Of a DNA stretch of 64,000 nt, positions 8,273 through 17,643 are shown piece by piece. The notes below the pieces were generated by a model that saw nothing but the letters and a program-made list of their open reading frames with translations, had not been told where the DNA came from and ran no database searches. Numbering within the stretch: position 1 is the first letter of the stretch; the number at the start of each line of letters is the position of its first letter. The translations under genes and the position numbers were made by a program. The DNA is from Spirochaetales bacterium (GTDB lineage: Bacteria > Spirochaetota > Spirochaetia > ARS1246). The stretch lies in NCBI GenBank assembly GCA_002688185.1, contig NZCE01000042.1, forward strand, positions 1-64,000, given 5' to 3'.

Positions 8273-9067
8273 TTGAAAAGTTACTACCAGATGCTCGATG
8301 TCGAGCCAACCTGTACGGCTTCAGACATAAGACGAGCATTTAGAAAAAAAGCAAAAGCATTTCATCCTGATTTAAAACCGTCGGGTAAAAACGCTGCTAT
8401 GATGCGTATGTTGATAACCGCATATAAGGTATTAAGCGATCCCGTGCGCCGCCTTGAGTATGACCGCACAAACAGGGCCGTTATTTATCGTTCGACGTTC
8501 GATTATCGGGAGTTCTTGCGGAAGCGTCAGGATGATCCTGAGAGCATGGCTAAGGCTATTTTTTTTGATCTCCTCCACGACAATGACGATGAGGCGATCG
8601 AGCTTTATGATCGGCTGGTGAATGAAGATAACTTTGACATTACGCGCTACCTTGACCGGGAAGATTACATGGACTGCGCATTTTTGCTCGCGGAGGAATA
8701 TGACAGAAGGAGAGATTACCAAAAGGCCTATGGACTTCTCATAAGCGTGGCAATTTATGAACAGGACAAGCCGTACTTCAGACACTTTTTCCGAGAAGTT
8801 ATCGATAAACTGCGCCACTTGAGCTGCATACGTTTTCCGCGTACTTTGGAGCATGAGGATCTATTGGACGTGCTGGAGGAGCTTGTATCTTTTAATTTTT
8901 CAGATCAAGACAGCGCTTTTTTTCTGAAGAAAATGGCGGAAGTATACGCGGATGAAAGAAAGTATGAGCTTGCACGCGATTATCTCGAGAGGGGATTGGC
9001 CCGTCATGCAAAGTTGCCAGGAGTTAAAAAACTTAAAGATCGGCTGACTTTTGTACGAGCAGAATAG
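8273..9067 (+). CDS. J-domain (DnaJ-like) protein with helical C-terminus
   Basis: The first 70 residues are a J domain: YYQMLDVEPTCTASDIRRAF, then KAKAFHPDLKP with the essential HPD at 31-33, and LSDPVRRLEYD closing helix IV. J domains stimulate the ATPase of DnaK. There is no Gly/Phe region, zinc finger or DnaJ C-terminal beta domain. Residues 90-264 look all-helical with TPR-like pairs (YDRRRDYQKAYGLLI, YADERKYELARDYLERGLA), so this is a type III J protein that probably recruits DnaK to a particular client. I chose TTG 8273 because GAGGA lies five bases upstream and the promoter at 8206-8233 falls after the earlier ATG at 8174. Confidence 0.82.
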   Translation: MKSYYQMLDVEPTCTASDIRRAFRKKAKAFHPDLKPSGKNAAMMRMLITAYKVLSDPVRRLEYDRTNRAVIYRSTFDYREFLRKRQDDPESMAKAIFFDLLHDNDDEAIELYDRLVNEDNFDITRYLDREDYMDCAFLLAEEYDRRRDYQKAYGLLISVAIYEQDKPYFRHFFREVIDKLRHLSCIRFPRTLEHEDLLDVLEELVSFNFSDQDSAFFLKKMAEVYADERKYELARDYLERGLARHAKLPGVKKLKDRLTFVRAE

Positions 9068-9071
9068 GGTA

Positions 9072-9088
9072 TTAAGCAATCCGCTTAA
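9072..9088. repeat. Short inverted repeat between the J-protein gene and manA
   Basis: TTAAGC and GCTTAA flank a 5-base loop just after the stop codon of the J-domain gene. The stem is only 6 bp and no T run follows, so a terminator role is doubtful. Confidence 0.25.
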
Positions 9089-9123
9089 GAAGCTTAGGCA
9101 CGAACGAGCTCTGGGGAATCTTC

Positions 9124-10317
9124 ATGAAAATCACAAAACTAAATAATTCGATTCAATACTACGATTGGGGGTCGATCTCGATGATTCCCAATCTTCTCGG
9201 TATCGATAATCTTGAAGAGACCCCGATGGCGGAATTATGGATGGGAGATCATCCCAAGGCGCCTTCAAGCGCTGGTATACCGACCGGCGAGAGGCCCCTC
9301 GATGCGCTCATTCGGGAGGATCCACACGGTATCATTGGACCCAAGAATGTGGACAAGTTCGGAGCGTCACTGCCGTTTTTATTCAAGGTGTTGGCGGCAG
9401 GGAGACCCTTATCCATACAGTCTCACCCTAATAAAGACCAGGCGACTCGAGGATACGAGCGCGAGAATGCAGAGGGCATAGCCCTCGATTCGGTCCGCCG
9501 AAACTACCGAGACAAAAACCATAAGCCCGAGATTATCTGTGCCTTGACGCCGTTTTGGGCAATGTGTGGATTCAGGCCGATTGAGGAAATCATCGGTCAC
9601 CTGGCCGACCTTAAGATCGGGTTTCTTAGCGGGTTGGCAGATCAGTTGTCCGCCTCGCCGGATCGCGACGGGCTTAGGTCGCTTTTGGATTTGCTGCTGA
9701 CAGTCGACGCGTCACAAAGGCATAAAATTGCCTCGGAGGTGGCTGCACGGTCAGAGGGCAAAAAGGAAGTTCCTTTCGCGTGGGCGACCAAGCTCCATGC
9801 GCTGTTCCCCGGAGATATGGGGGTGCTCTGCCCTTTTCTGCTGAATTTGTACCGTCTAACCCCCGGGCAAGCTCTCTACCTGGGTGCCGGAGAGTTGCAC
9901 GCCTACCTCGACGGAATGGGCGTGGAGCTCATGGCAAACTCGGACAACGTCCTCCGCGGCGGTTTGACATCAAAGCATATCGACGTGTCTGAGCTCCTTG
10001 CCACCCTTACATTTGACGTGAGACCAAAAATCGTTTTGGACGGCGTGAGCGTCTCGGCAACAGAGAAAACCTACCAGTCTGAGGCGGAGGAATTCATTTT
10101 GTCCGAAATTTGTGTGTCAAACGGCAACTCATACGTATCGGCACCTAACCATTCGGTTGAGATCTATATTGTGATCGACGGCCGATGTTTCTTGCATCCG
10201 GACAGTTCAGATGAGACGTGTTCTTTAAAAAAGGGTGAATCGGTATTGGTACCCGCGTCAGTGCCCGGCTATGCTATCGACGGAAATGCAAAATTGTATA
10301 AGGCCGCCGTGCCGTGA
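9124..10317 (+). CDS. manA: Mannose-6-phosphate isomerase, class I
   Basis: This 397-residue enzyme interconverts mannose-6-phosphate and fructose-6-phosphate. The zinc ligands are visible: Gln99 and His101 in SIQSHPNKD, Glu136 in HKPEI, and the His of GELHAYL. The substrate loop NSDNVLRGGLTSKHID is intact, as is the N-terminal NSIQYYDWGS. The C-terminal cupin domain (GRCFLHP, KGESVLVPASVPGY) completes the fold. The last four bases overlap the GTG start of the UPF0178 gene, so the two are translationally coupled. It fits the fructose-phosphate theme of the neighbouring kinases. Confidence 0.95.
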   Translation: MKITKLNNSIQYYDWGSISMIPNLLGIDNLEETPMAELWMGDHPKAPSSAGIPTGERPLDALIREDPHGIIGPKNVDKFGASLPFLFKVLAAGRPLSIQSHPNKDQATRGYERENAEGIALDSVRRNYRDKNHKPEIICALTPFWAMCGFRPIEEIIGHLADLKIGFLSGLADQLSASPDRDGLRSLLDLLLTVDASQRHKIASEVAARSEGKKEVPFAWATKLHALFPGDMGVLCPFLLNLYRLTPGQALYLGAGELHAYLDGMGVELMANSDNVLRGGLTSKHIDVSELLATLTFDVRPKIVLDGVSVSATEKTYQSEAEEFILSEICVSNGNSYVSAPNHSVEIYIVIDGRCFLHPDSSDETCSLKKGESVLVPASVPGYAIDGNAKLYKAAVP

Positions 10318-10769
10318 AAATATGGGTGGACGCCGACAGTTGCCCGCGAAAAATTAGAGAAATAATCAGCAGGGCGGCAAAAAAGCGGCAGGTATCTACA
10401 GTATTTGTTGCCGATCGCATCCTCCCCCTACCGTCCTCACCACACATTGTGCAAATCCAAGTGGAAAAAGGGGAGGGGAGCACCGATCGGTATATTGCTG
10501 CGCATATTCAGTCCGGCGATCTGGCAATTACACGGGATGTTCCCCTCGCCTACGAACTGGCCCATCTCGGCGGAATTGTTCTAGATGATTCAGGAAACGT
10601 ATTCACTAAGGACAACGTCGGCGAGCGTTTATCCGCGCGGAATTTTATGCGGAGCCTTAGGGAAGGCGGCGTACAGCCTGAGGTGACAAAACCTCTTGAA
10701 GTCAAGGATCTTGTTCTTTTTGCCAATTCGTTTGATCGGGAGCTGACACGGATGCAAGGCGGGGAGTAG
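10314..10769 (+). CDS. UPF0178 (YaiI/YqxD, DUF188) family protein
   Basis: The 151-residue protein begins with IWVDADSCPRKIREII, the hallmark of the UPF0178 family, and carries the internal motifs VEKGEGSTDRYIA and DLAITRDVPLAYELA. The fold is thought to be PIN/NYN-like, with aspartates at the end of strand 1 (VDAD) and in ITRD that could bind metal, suggesting a nuclease, but no activity is established for the family. Translation starts at a GTG that overlaps the manA stop (GTGA). The C-terminal half is also typical (NVGERLSARNFM). Cytoplasmic. Confidence 0.85.
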   Translation: MKIWVDADSCPRKIREIISRAAKKRQVSTVFVADRILPLPSSPHIVQIQVEKGEGSTDRYIAAHIQSGDLAITRDVPLAYELAHLGGIVLDDSGNVFTKDNVGERLSARNFMRSLREGGVQPEVTKPLEVKDLVLFANSFDRELTRMQGGE

Positions 10770-10809
10770 TTTGTCAGAGAAGCTTCCAGAAAAAAGGCTT
10801 ACGTAAAGC

Positions 10810-10838
10810 TTGATTATGGATTATTTCCTTGGCATTAT
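10810..10838 (+). promoter_or_regulatory. Possible promoter of the TRAP operon
   Basis: TTGATT at 10810-10815 and CATTAT at 10833-10838 have a 17-base spacer; each box matches four of six consensus positions. It is the best candidate in the 125-base gap ahead of the TRAP operon. Confidence 0.35.
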
Positions 10839-10894
10839 AGGGCAGGTCCAGCGAAAATACCTACTCCTGTAATGTTTTCATCGAGAATTATTGA

Positions 10895-11851
10895 ATGACG
10901 AACAAAAAAAAAGCTAATTCCGCGGTACCGAATTTCGGTTTCCGGCGTTTTGGCATTGGGATGCTACTGCTCAGCGTAATTCTGTCATCCTGCTCGCTCA
11001 AGCAACTGGCCATCAATACGGTCATCGACTCCCTCTCGGGAGAAGGCGCAAGCGTTTTTACCGGCGATGATGATCCGCAGCTGATCGCGGACGCGTTGCC
11101 GTTTTCGCTAAAGCTGTATGAAGCGCTGCTCGCCCAATCGCCAAATCATACCGGTTTGCTCATGACAACAGGAAGTGGTTTCGTCATGTATGCAAATGCT
11201 TTTGTACAGGCGCCGTCTGACCGGCTTGCCGATGATGAATATGATTTGCGATTGCAGATGCGAGCCCGGGCCAAAAAGCTCTATCTACGTGGAAGGAACT
11301 ATCTGTTGGATGCCATCGAGGTTGAGCATGCGGGATTTAAAAACTCAGCACTGAGTGGTGGGATTGATGAATATCTCTCAGCAATGGACGCAGACGATGT
11401 TCCGCTCCTCTACTGGTGCGCTGCCGGATGGATAGCAGCGGTCTCAATTGACTCATTTGACGTCGAGTTGGGGCTCACCAGGGCAACGGCGGCGCGTATT
11501 ATGGAGACCGCATATGAGCTGGATGACTCGTGGGGAGACGGCACCATCCACGAGTTTTACATATCATACTATGGATCGCTTCCGGCGATGTTGGGCGGGA
11601 GTGAGGAAAAGGCGAGATACCATTTTGACCGGGCCGTTGAGCTATCGGGTGGACGAAAACCGGGTCCATTCGTGGCTCTGGCCACGGCGCTATCGATAAA
11701 AAATCAAGATGTGGATGAGTTCAGGAGTTTGCTCGAAACGGCCCTTGAGATTGAAAATGATGATCCTGATAGTCGGCTACTTACAATAATTTCTCAGGAC
11801 AAGGCCCGTTGGCTTTTGGATAATATCGAAGATTACTTTCTCATCGATTGA
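10895..11851 (+). CDS. TatT-family TRAP-associated lipoprotein
   Basis: This protein (318 residues) has a lipoprotein signal ending in the lipobox LSSC with Cys33, and an all-helical body of TPR-like hairpins. Its position directly before a TRAP solute-binding protein and permease, plus phrases such as TGLLMTTGSGFVMYANAFVQ and YYGSLPAMLGGSEEKARYHF, match the TatT family first characterised as Tp0956 of Treponema pallidum. There TatT forms a trimer that docks with the binding protein TatP. It probably sits in the periplasm anchored to a membrane and hands ligand on or stores it. Apart from the weak site at the ATG the gene looks normal. Confidence 0.85.
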   Translation: MTNKKKANSAVPNFGFRRFGIGMLLLSVILSSCSLKQLAINTVIDSLSGEGASVFTGDDDPQLIADALPFSLKLYEALLAQSPNHTGLLMTTGSGFVMYANAFVQAPSDRLADDEYDLRLQMRARAKKLYLRGRNYLLDAIEVEHAGFKNSALSGGIDEYLSAMDADDVPLLYWCAAGWIAAVSIDSFDVELGLTRATAARIMETAYELDDSWGDGTIHEFYISYYGSLPAMLGGSEEKARYHFDRAVELSGGRKPGPFVALATALSIKNQDVDEFRSLLETALEIENDDPDSRLLTIISQDKARWLLDNIEDYFLID

Positions 11852-11866
11852 AGAAAAGGATTGGGG

Positions 11867-12868
11867 ATGAAAAAAAAGCGAGTAATAGGATTGATGGTTC
11901 TATTTTGCATACTATCTGCCGGGTCGTTATCGGCATTGACATTAAAAGTCGGCAGTCTTGCGCCGTCGGATTCGCCGTGGGACACCGCGTTGAAACGCCT
12001 TGCTATCCTGTGGAAAGACATTTCCGGCGGCAGAGTTACCATGAAGATATATCCCGGCGGAATCGCGGGAGACGAGGCGGACATGGTACGCAAGGTGCGG
12101 ATCGGCCAATTGGATGGAGCGGCCCTCACGGGAACCGGTTTGAATCGTATCACCTCAGAGCTGTTGGTTTTGAGCTTGCCCATGTTCTATACCAGCTACG
12201 GCGAGCTGAGATATATCTTTGAAAATACCACTGAGGAGTTCTCGGGGATTGTCAGAGAGAAGGGCTTTGAGCTCATCACTTGGACAACCGCGGGTTGGGC
12301 CCATTTTTTTGGCAAGCGGCCGGTGCTCACCCCTGATGATTTGCGGGCGCAACGTATTGCGGTAAGCGCCGAAGATGAGGAAATACTCTACACATGGCGC
12401 GCCATGGGATTTGACGCGCTTCCCCTCCATACCACTGGGCTTATGGCCGGTCTTCAGAGCGGTATGGCTGAGGCGTTTCATACTCCTCCTCTCATTGCCG
12501 CTATTTACCAGTGGTTTGGTCTCGCCCCGTACATGAGCTCCATGGCCATGGCGCCTCTCATCACCGGGATCGTAATCGGAGAACGTTCCTGGCGCCGGAT
12601 ACCAGATCAGTTCAAAGAGGAGTTTCTCGAGGCTGCTCAGACGATTACGCTACCTCTGTACGATGAAGTTGAAAAACTGGAAATTGAAGCCATCCAAATT
12701 ATGAAAGACAACGGGTTGACCATCAATCATCAGACCGAAGAAGACATTGCGTCATGGCAAGATGTTATCAAACAGGGGCATGATATCCTGGTTGGAACCA
12801 GCATCTCTCCCGAGGTATACGAGAAAGTAAAAGCTTTACGCGACGAATACCGAAGGACGCATGAGTAG
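11867..12868 (+). CDS. TRAP transporter substrate-binding protein (DctP/TatP type)
   Basis: The 333-residue protein starts with a signal peptide (KKKRVIGLMVLFCILSAGSL) and has the DctP fold: LKVGSLAPSDSPWDTALKRL, then IYPGGIAGDEADMVRKVRIG, and LPLHTTGLMAGLQSGMAEAF. The usual carboxylate-binding arginine region is not obvious at its standard place, which fits TatT-linked TRAP systems whose ligands are thought not to be simple C4 acids. I chose ATG 11867 rather than TTG 11861 because AAAGGA lies six bases upstream. The gene follows the TatT gene by 15 bases and overlaps the permease gene by 8. Downstream enzymes hint at a sugar-acid or amino-acid-like substrate. Confidence 0.9.
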   Translation: MKKKRVIGLMVLFCILSAGSLSALTLKVGSLAPSDSPWDTALKRLAILWKDISGGRVTMKIYPGGIAGDEADMVRKVRIGQLDGAALTGTGLNRITSELLVLSLPMFYTSYGELRYIFENTTEEFSGIVREKGFELITWTTAGWAHFFGKRPVLTPDDLRAQRIAVSAEDEEILYTWRAMGFDALPLHTTGLMAGLQSGMAEAFHTPPLIAAIYQWFGLAPYMSSMAMAPLITGIVIGERSWRRIPDQFKEEFLEAAQTITLPLYDEVEKLEIEAIQIMKDNGLTINHQTEEDIASWQDVIKQGHDILVGTSISPEVYEKVKALRDEYRRTHE

Positions 12869-14729
12869 CACCAAGGCTTCGTCGATTCTGAGAAAAACTG
12901 AAAACACTTTCTCATTTATCTCCCTCATCCTTCTCACGCTTTTCCCTCTCATCGAGATCGTGATGCGGAAGTTTTTCAACAACGGTATACCGGGGTCGTC
13001 GGCATATATACAGCATATTGTGGTGTGGGTCACGTTTTTGGGAGGATTGATTACTTCGAGGGAGGACGGGCATCTTGCCCTAACGGCCGGATATGAAGCT
13101 CTTCATAGTCGGGCCAAGAGGATCGTTTCAGCGACTATCCATTTTGTAGCGGTCGCCGTTGGAACGACCCTCTCAATCAGCGCCCTTGCATTTATCCTAC
13201 TCGGATTTGATCTGCAATCTCGGATAGGCATTGTGCCGGTGCTGGCGGCCGTATTCATTATACCCATAGGATATTTCGGCATGACCGTCCGATTTATTTT
13301 CGCAAAATCGGTTGAGAAAACAGACAGATGGATTCCAGCATTGGGGATTTTGCTTGGCATTTTTATCGCCATTAATCCTATCATAAATATCCTCTTCATG
13401 ATTTTCCCGGATATTCCCGGATTCTTTTTCTCCATTTCCGACGTCGCTTTCACCCTTTCACACTCTCTCAGGTGGCCTGCATTTTTCGTCCTTATCTTGA
13501 CGGCAATATTCGGCGGTCCGCTGTTCGTGGTTTTGGGCGGGTTGGGCACTATGCTGTTTGCTCAATCGGGCGGATCGCTCGAGGTGATCCCAAATGAGGC
13601 CTACTCGATGCTTATCAGTCCGTCTATTCCGGCCATACCGCTGTTTACCCTTGCAGGTTTTATCCTATCGGAAAGCAAGGCGGGTGAGCGCCTGGTAAAG
13701 CTTTTTAGAGCTTTCTTTGGTATGTTGCCGGGGGGATTGTCAATTGCCACGGTAATTGTTTGTGCCTTTTTTACGACGTTTACCGGCGCCTCAGGCGTCA
13801 CCATCTTGGCTCTAGGCGCGCTGCTCTCTTTCGTGCTGATAAAAAGCGGTGAACGGAAACAGTTCTCCCACGGACTTTTGACTGCCTCCGGCAGCATCGG
13901 GCTCCTGTTCCCGCCAAGCCTCCCGATTATTCTTTACGGCGTGGTTGCCCAATATAACATCAAGCATATGTTTATAGGCGGTGTTATTCCCGGCATTATC
14001 ATGGTGCTGGCCCTTGCCGGAATGGGCGTATATTCGGCGGTAAAAAATAACATCAAAAGGATTCCGTTCAGCATAAAAGAGGCCGCCGGTGCGCTAAAAG
14101 CGTCATTAGGTGAGTTGCTCCTGCCAATAATCATTATCCTCGGCTATTTTTTAGGCATTATGACCCTTGTGGAGGCCGGCGCTGTCGCGGTGTTTTACGT
14201 CATAATTATCGAGGTGATTATAAATCGGGATATTAAATGGCGTGATCTGCCCAGGGTCGCGCTAAAAAGCGTACCAATCATAGGGGGGGTGCTGATAATA
14301 CTCACGGTTGCCCGCGGATTATCCTATTTTATTGTTGATGCGGAGGTGCCCGTAACCATGAGCGAATGGGTGGCCGCCCATATCAATTCAAAATACGTAT
14401 TCCTAATTCTTTTGAACCTGGCGCTGTTGGTTACCGGCTGTCTTATGGATATTTTTTCCGCGATTACCGTAGTCGCGCCGTTGATCATACCCTTGGGAGA
14501 GATTTTTGGTATTCATCCGGTGCATCTTGGTATTATTTTTCTGGCAAACCTCGAGCTTGGTTATCTTACCCCGCCGGTGGGCCTCAATCTTTTCCTGGCA
14601 TCGTACCGGTTTGAAGAGCCGTTGGCAAAGGTGTACAAAAATGTCGTACCATTTTTACTGGTACTTTTAGCGGCGGTGCTTTTGTTGACGTATGTGCCGT
14701 GGTTTTCGACGGCCTTGCTTCCTCGTTGA
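12861..14729 (+). CDS. TRAP transporter fused small and large permease subunits (DctQM)
   Basis: The 622-residue membrane protein combines a DctQ-like part (about residues 1-165, four hydrophobic helices, with the family's IEIVMRKFFNNG and VVWVTFLGGLITSREDGHL) with a DctM-like part (from about 185, roughly a dozen helices). DctM motifs visible include PSIPAIPLFTLAGFILSES, FTGASGVTILALGALL, SGSIGLLFPPSLPIILYG and NLELGYLTPPVGLNLFL. It is the sodium- or proton-coupled inner-membrane transporter that takes solute from the binding protein. Natural QM fusions are common in TatT-linked systems. It begins within the end of the binding-protein gene (8-base overlap). Confidence 0.93.
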   Translation: MSSTKASSILRKTENTFSFISLILLTLFPLIEIVMRKFFNNGIPGSSAYIQHIVVWVTFLGGLITSREDGHLALTAGYEALHSRAKRIVSATIHFVAVAVGTTLSISALAFILLGFDLQSRIGIVPVLAAVFIIPIGYFGMTVRFIFAKSVEKTDRWIPALGILLGIFIAINPIINILFMIFPDIPGFFFSISDVAFTLSHSLRWPAFFVLILTAIFGGPLFVVLGGLGTMLFAQSGGSLEVIPNEAYSMLISPSIPAIPLFTLAGFILSESKAGERLVKLFRAFFGMLPGGLSIATVIVCAFFTTFTGASGVTILALGALLSFVLIKSGERKQFSHGLLTASGSIGLLFPPSLPIILYGVVAQYNIKHMFIGGVIPGIIMVLALAGMGVYSAVKNNIKRIPFSIKEAAGALKASLGELLLPIIIILGYFLGIMTLVEAGAVAVFYVIIIEVIINRDIKWRDLPRVALKSVPIIGGVLIILTVARGLSYFIVDAEVPVTMSEWVAAHINSKYVFLILLNLALLVTGCLMDIFSAITVVAPLIIPLGEIFGIHPVHLGIIFLANLELGYLTPPVGLNLFLASYRFEEPLAKVYKNVVPFLLVLLAAVLLLTYVPWFSTALLPR

Positions 14730-14797
14730 TAAACCGGCAGGCTATCCACGTTATGCGCTACTAAAACCGTCAAAGCGGTATGAAGTGAGGTGATAGT

Positions 14798-15427
14798 ATG
14801 GACGTTATACTAGAGACACTCGAGTCGTTTAGGCTGATTCCCGTCGTAAAAATTGAACGCGCCGAGGACGTGATACCTTTGGGAAAAGCGCTTTTGGATG
14901 CAGGTTTGCCCGTGGTGGAAATAACTTTTAGGACAGCGGCCGCCGAGAAAGCAATCTCGCTCATCTCCAAAACCTATCCTGAGTTACTCGTCGGGGCCGG
15001 TACGGTGCTCAAAGTGCTCCAAGTCCAGCGTGCAGTGGACGCAGGTGCCAAGTTTATCGTGTCTCCCGGCTTTAATCCAAAGACTGTGGGATATTGTTTA
15101 GAGAACGGCTATACGGTGACACCCGGTATCAACTCTCCGACGCAGATAGAGATGGCGCTCGAATTGGGTTTAGAAGTGCTCAAGTTTTTCCCGGCCCAGG
15201 CGTCGGGTGGAACTGCGATGCTAAAAGCCATGTCCGCTCCGTTTGGTGACGTTCGTTTTATCCCAACCGGCGGCATCTCGGCCGACAACGTGATGGAATA
15301 TCTTTCTCTCGACTGTGTTTTGGCGTGCGGTGGAAGCTGGATGGTAAAATCTGATCTTATAAAGAACGGGAAATTTGCGGAGATCCGGAACATCTGCGCG
15401 GCGGCGGTTGAAATTGTTACGGGGTAA
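14798..15427 (+). CDS. eda: KDPG/KHG aldolase
   Basis: This 209-residue aldolase should split 2-keto-3-deoxy-6-phosphogluconate to pyruvate and glyceraldehyde-3-phosphate, or 2-keto-4-hydroxyglutarate to pyruvate and glyoxylate. The Schiff-base lysine is Lys129 in EVLKFFPA; the catalytic Glu41 and Arg45 lie in VVEITFRT; GAGTV at 66-70 and FIPTGGIS form the phosphate site. A GTGAGGTGATAG ribosome site precedes the ATG. The gene follows the TRAP permease by 68 bases in the same direction, suggesting that the imported solute is degraded through an aldol cleavage. No kdgK or edd gene is adjacent, so the KHG activity or a related keto acid is possible. Confidence 0.9.
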   Translation: MDVILETLESFRLIPVVKIERAEDVIPLGKALLDAGLPVVEITFRTAAAEKAISLISKTYPELLVGAGTVLKVLQVQRAVDAGAKFIVSPGFNPKTVGYCLENGYTVTPGINSPTQIEMALELGLEVLKFFPAQASGGTAMLKAMSAPFGDVRFIPTGGISADNVMEYLSLDCVLACGGSWMVKSDLIKNGKFAEIRNICAAAVEIVTG

Positions 15428-15436
15428 ACGGCCGGT

Positions 15437-16648
15437 ATGACACCGTTAGGCATCGGGCTGGTCGGAATTGCAGGTTACGGGGAGTCACACCTCGAGGCTA
15501 TCGAGCGCTGTGAAAGGGAAGGGACTGCCAAGCTTCAGGCGGTTGCCATTAGGCCTGGGGACTCGGAACCCGACCGCGAAACTGTGCTGCGGTGCAACGG
15601 TGTTCGGATACACCGAGCGGTCGATGAGATGCTACAGCTTGAAAAAAACAGCGTACAGCTTATATGTTTGCCAACGGGAATACCATCTCACGCCGAGCTT
15701 TCTATTGCGGCGCTAAACGCTGGATATCACGTACTCTGCGAAAAACCCGCCGCCGGATGCTATGATGACGCGGTGCTCATGCGCGCGGTTTCCCGCGATA
15801 CCGGAAAGTTCCTTGCCATAGGGTATCAACATATCTATTCAGATGCAGTACAGAACCTAAAAAAATTTGCGCTGGAGAGAGAGCTCGGACGTCTACTCAA
15901 AACCAAAGCTCTGGTGCTCTGGCCGAGAGACTCCGCATACTACTCGCGAAACCACTGGGCCGGACGTCTCGTCGCGGATGAAAAAAAAGTGTTTGATTCA
16001 CCCGCTCAAAACGCGGCGGCTCACTACCTGAACGTAATGCTCTATATCGCCGGTGCCTCCCCTGCCGCATCGGCAAATCCGGTTGAGATTTACGGTGAAA
16101 ATTATCGAGGGCAGAGTATCGAGTCCGCGGATACTCAGTTTCTTAGGGTTGCCACCGACACCGGCGTTGATATTTTCTACACGGCGACCCACGCGACGTC
16201 AGAGCATTACGGACCTGAGATACATTATGTATTTGAAAATGGCGTGGTCGAGTTCTCTGTGGCATCTCGGGCTGATAAATACCGCGTCCGCACACGCGCC
16301 GGAATCAATGAAGATCCCAGATTCCCCCACAGCACCTCTGACCGGCATCGCTTAGGTACATTCCACAGCGTAGTAGGTGCAATACAAGCCGGTCATCAGC
16401 CGTTATGCACCATCGAGAACGCGATTCAACATAGTCGCTGCATTCAAACCCTATTTGAAGAATCGTGTCCGACTAGACCGGTTGATTCTAGTTTCCTAAA
16501 GCAGATCGCCATTGAAAATGCCATTAATACGGTTATAGAGGGCGTTGAGGTGATCTGCCGAAAGACGTTTGAGAAAAGTTGTGGTTTCGCTGAGGCAGGA
16601 GCACCGTGGGCTTCTCAGGGCAACGCTGTTGCCGTGAATTTATGCTGA
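15437..16648 (+). CDS. Gfo/Idh/MocA-family oxidoreductase (first of two)
   Basis: The protein (403 residues) has an N-terminal Rossmann domain opening with IGLVGIAGYGESHLEAI and the signature CEKPAAG near residue 95, where the lysine is the usual catalytic or substrate residue of this NAD(P)-dependent sugar dehydrogenase family. The C-terminal alpha/beta domain includes the YQHIYSDAVQNLKKF and DSPAQNAAAHYLNVMLYI segments, the latter resembling the GxxxDxxxH-type active-site helix. It oxidises or reduces an unknown polyol, sugar or cyclitol. It lies 9 bases after eda and overlaps the ATP-grasp gene by 7, so it is in one operon. Substrate not deducible. Confidence 0.85.
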   Translation: MTPLGIGLVGIAGYGESHLEAIERCEREGTAKLQAVAIRPGDSEPDRETVLRCNGVRIHRAVDEMLQLEKNSVQLICLPTGIPSHAELSIAALNAGYHVLCEKPAAGCYDDAVLMRAVSRDTGKFLAIGYQHIYSDAVQNLKKFALERELGRLLKTKALVLWPRDSAYYSRNHWAGRLVADEKKVFDSPAQNAAAHYLNVMLYIAGASPAASANPVEIYGENYRGQSIESADTQFLRVATDTGVDIFYTATHATSEHYGPEIHYVFENGVVEFSVASRADKYRVRTRAGINEDPRFPHSTSDRHRLGTFHSVVGAIQAGHQPLCTIENAIQHSRCIQTLFEESCPTRPVDSSFLKQIAIENAINTVIEGVEVICRKTFEKSCGFAEAGAPWASQGNAVAVNLC

Positions 16649-17643
16649 ATATCGGTTTTATCTACGACTTCCCACCAAGTTCATCAACAGCCGGCACGGA
16701 CGACGTTTCTGCCGAATATGAGGACCAGCAAACCATCGATTGGATTCGCGGCGCCCTTAAGCGCCTGGGCGAAACTACGGATATCCCGTGGGGCCGGAAG
16801 GCGTTGCAACGAATCATCGATGTGAATCCACACGTGCTTTTTAATATTACGGAGGCGTCTGGATCACGTAATCGAGAGTCTCTTGTGCCGGCAATCGCCG
16901 AGTGCGTGGGTATTGCATGCACCGGTTCGGACTCGGTTTCTCTTGGGATTTCCCTCGACAAGTATCTCACCAAGGTAATTGCCGCCGACGCCGGGGTAAG
17001 AACACCGACATTTGCGCTGATTTTACCGGGCGACGGACGTCAGGTAATAAAAGAGAAAACCCGGGCACTGCAATACCCGATTATCATCAAGCCAAACACC
17101 GGCGGCTCGAGTATGGGAATCAGAGCTCGATCGCGGGTGGAAAATTATGACGACCTCTTATCAGAAGTAACGTCGAACATTGACGCTTTCCACACTCCGA
17201 TGCTCATAGAAGAATTCGTGCCGGGCCGAGAGATAACCGCGGGAATTATTAGTGCAGAAGGAATCGTCGCGCTTCCCGTCGCCGAAATCTCATTTGGAGA
17301 AAGCGATCCAAACGCTTTTTACTCCATAGAGAGAAAAAGCGTCCATAAGAAAACCGTCGTTTGTCCCGCCGAGTCGATTCCAGCTTCTCTGAGCGAGGAG
17401 ATCAACATGGCGGCGGAATCAGTTTTTCTTGCACTGGGATGCGCCGGATTCGCACGGGTGGATTTTAGGATTTCCGTTGACGGGACACCGTTTTTTATTG
17501 AGATAAACCCGCTACCGGGGCTTTCGCCCTTTTACAGTATTTTCCCCATGCAGGTGAAGGCGTGGGGGGCGGGAGGTGAAGACATGATTCGTATGATAAT
17601 AAACGATGCGCTGGCGAGAAACGGAGATGCGAGGAGATGTTGA
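16642..17643 (+). CDS. D-alanine-D-alanine ligase-like ATP-grasp enzyme
   Basis: The 333-residue enzyme carries the ATP-grasp layout of Ddl: central YPIIIKPNTGGSSMGI (phosphate loop), EEFVPGREITAGI, and the metal-binding end ARVDFRISVDGTPFFIEINP followed by LPGLSP. It would join two carboxylate/amine substrates with ATP, possibly two amino acids. The N-terminus differs from housekeeping Ddl (FIYDFPPSSSTAGTDDVSAE), and its setting between a dehydrogenase and a KamA-type aminomutase argues for a pathway role rather than cell-wall synthesis. I start at ATG 16642, which overlaps the previous gene by 7 bases; a longer frame lacks a ribosome site. It ends in TGATG, sharing one base with the next start. 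Confidence 0.82.
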   Translation: MLNIGFIYDFPPSSSTAGTDDVSAEYEDQQTIDWIRGALKRLGETTDIPWGRKALQRIIDVNPHVLFNITEASGSRNRESLVPAIAECVGIACTGSDSVSLGISLDKYLTKVIAADAGVRTPTFALILPGDGRQVIKEKTRALQYPIIIKPNTGGSSMGIRARSRVENYDDLLSEVTSNIDAFHTPMLIEEFVPGREITAGIISAEGIVALPVAEISFGESDPNAFYSIERKSVHKKTVVCPAESIPASLSEEINMAAESVFLALGCAGFARVDFRISVDGTPFFIEINPLPGLSPFYSIFPMQVKAWGAGGEDMIRMIINDALARNGDARRC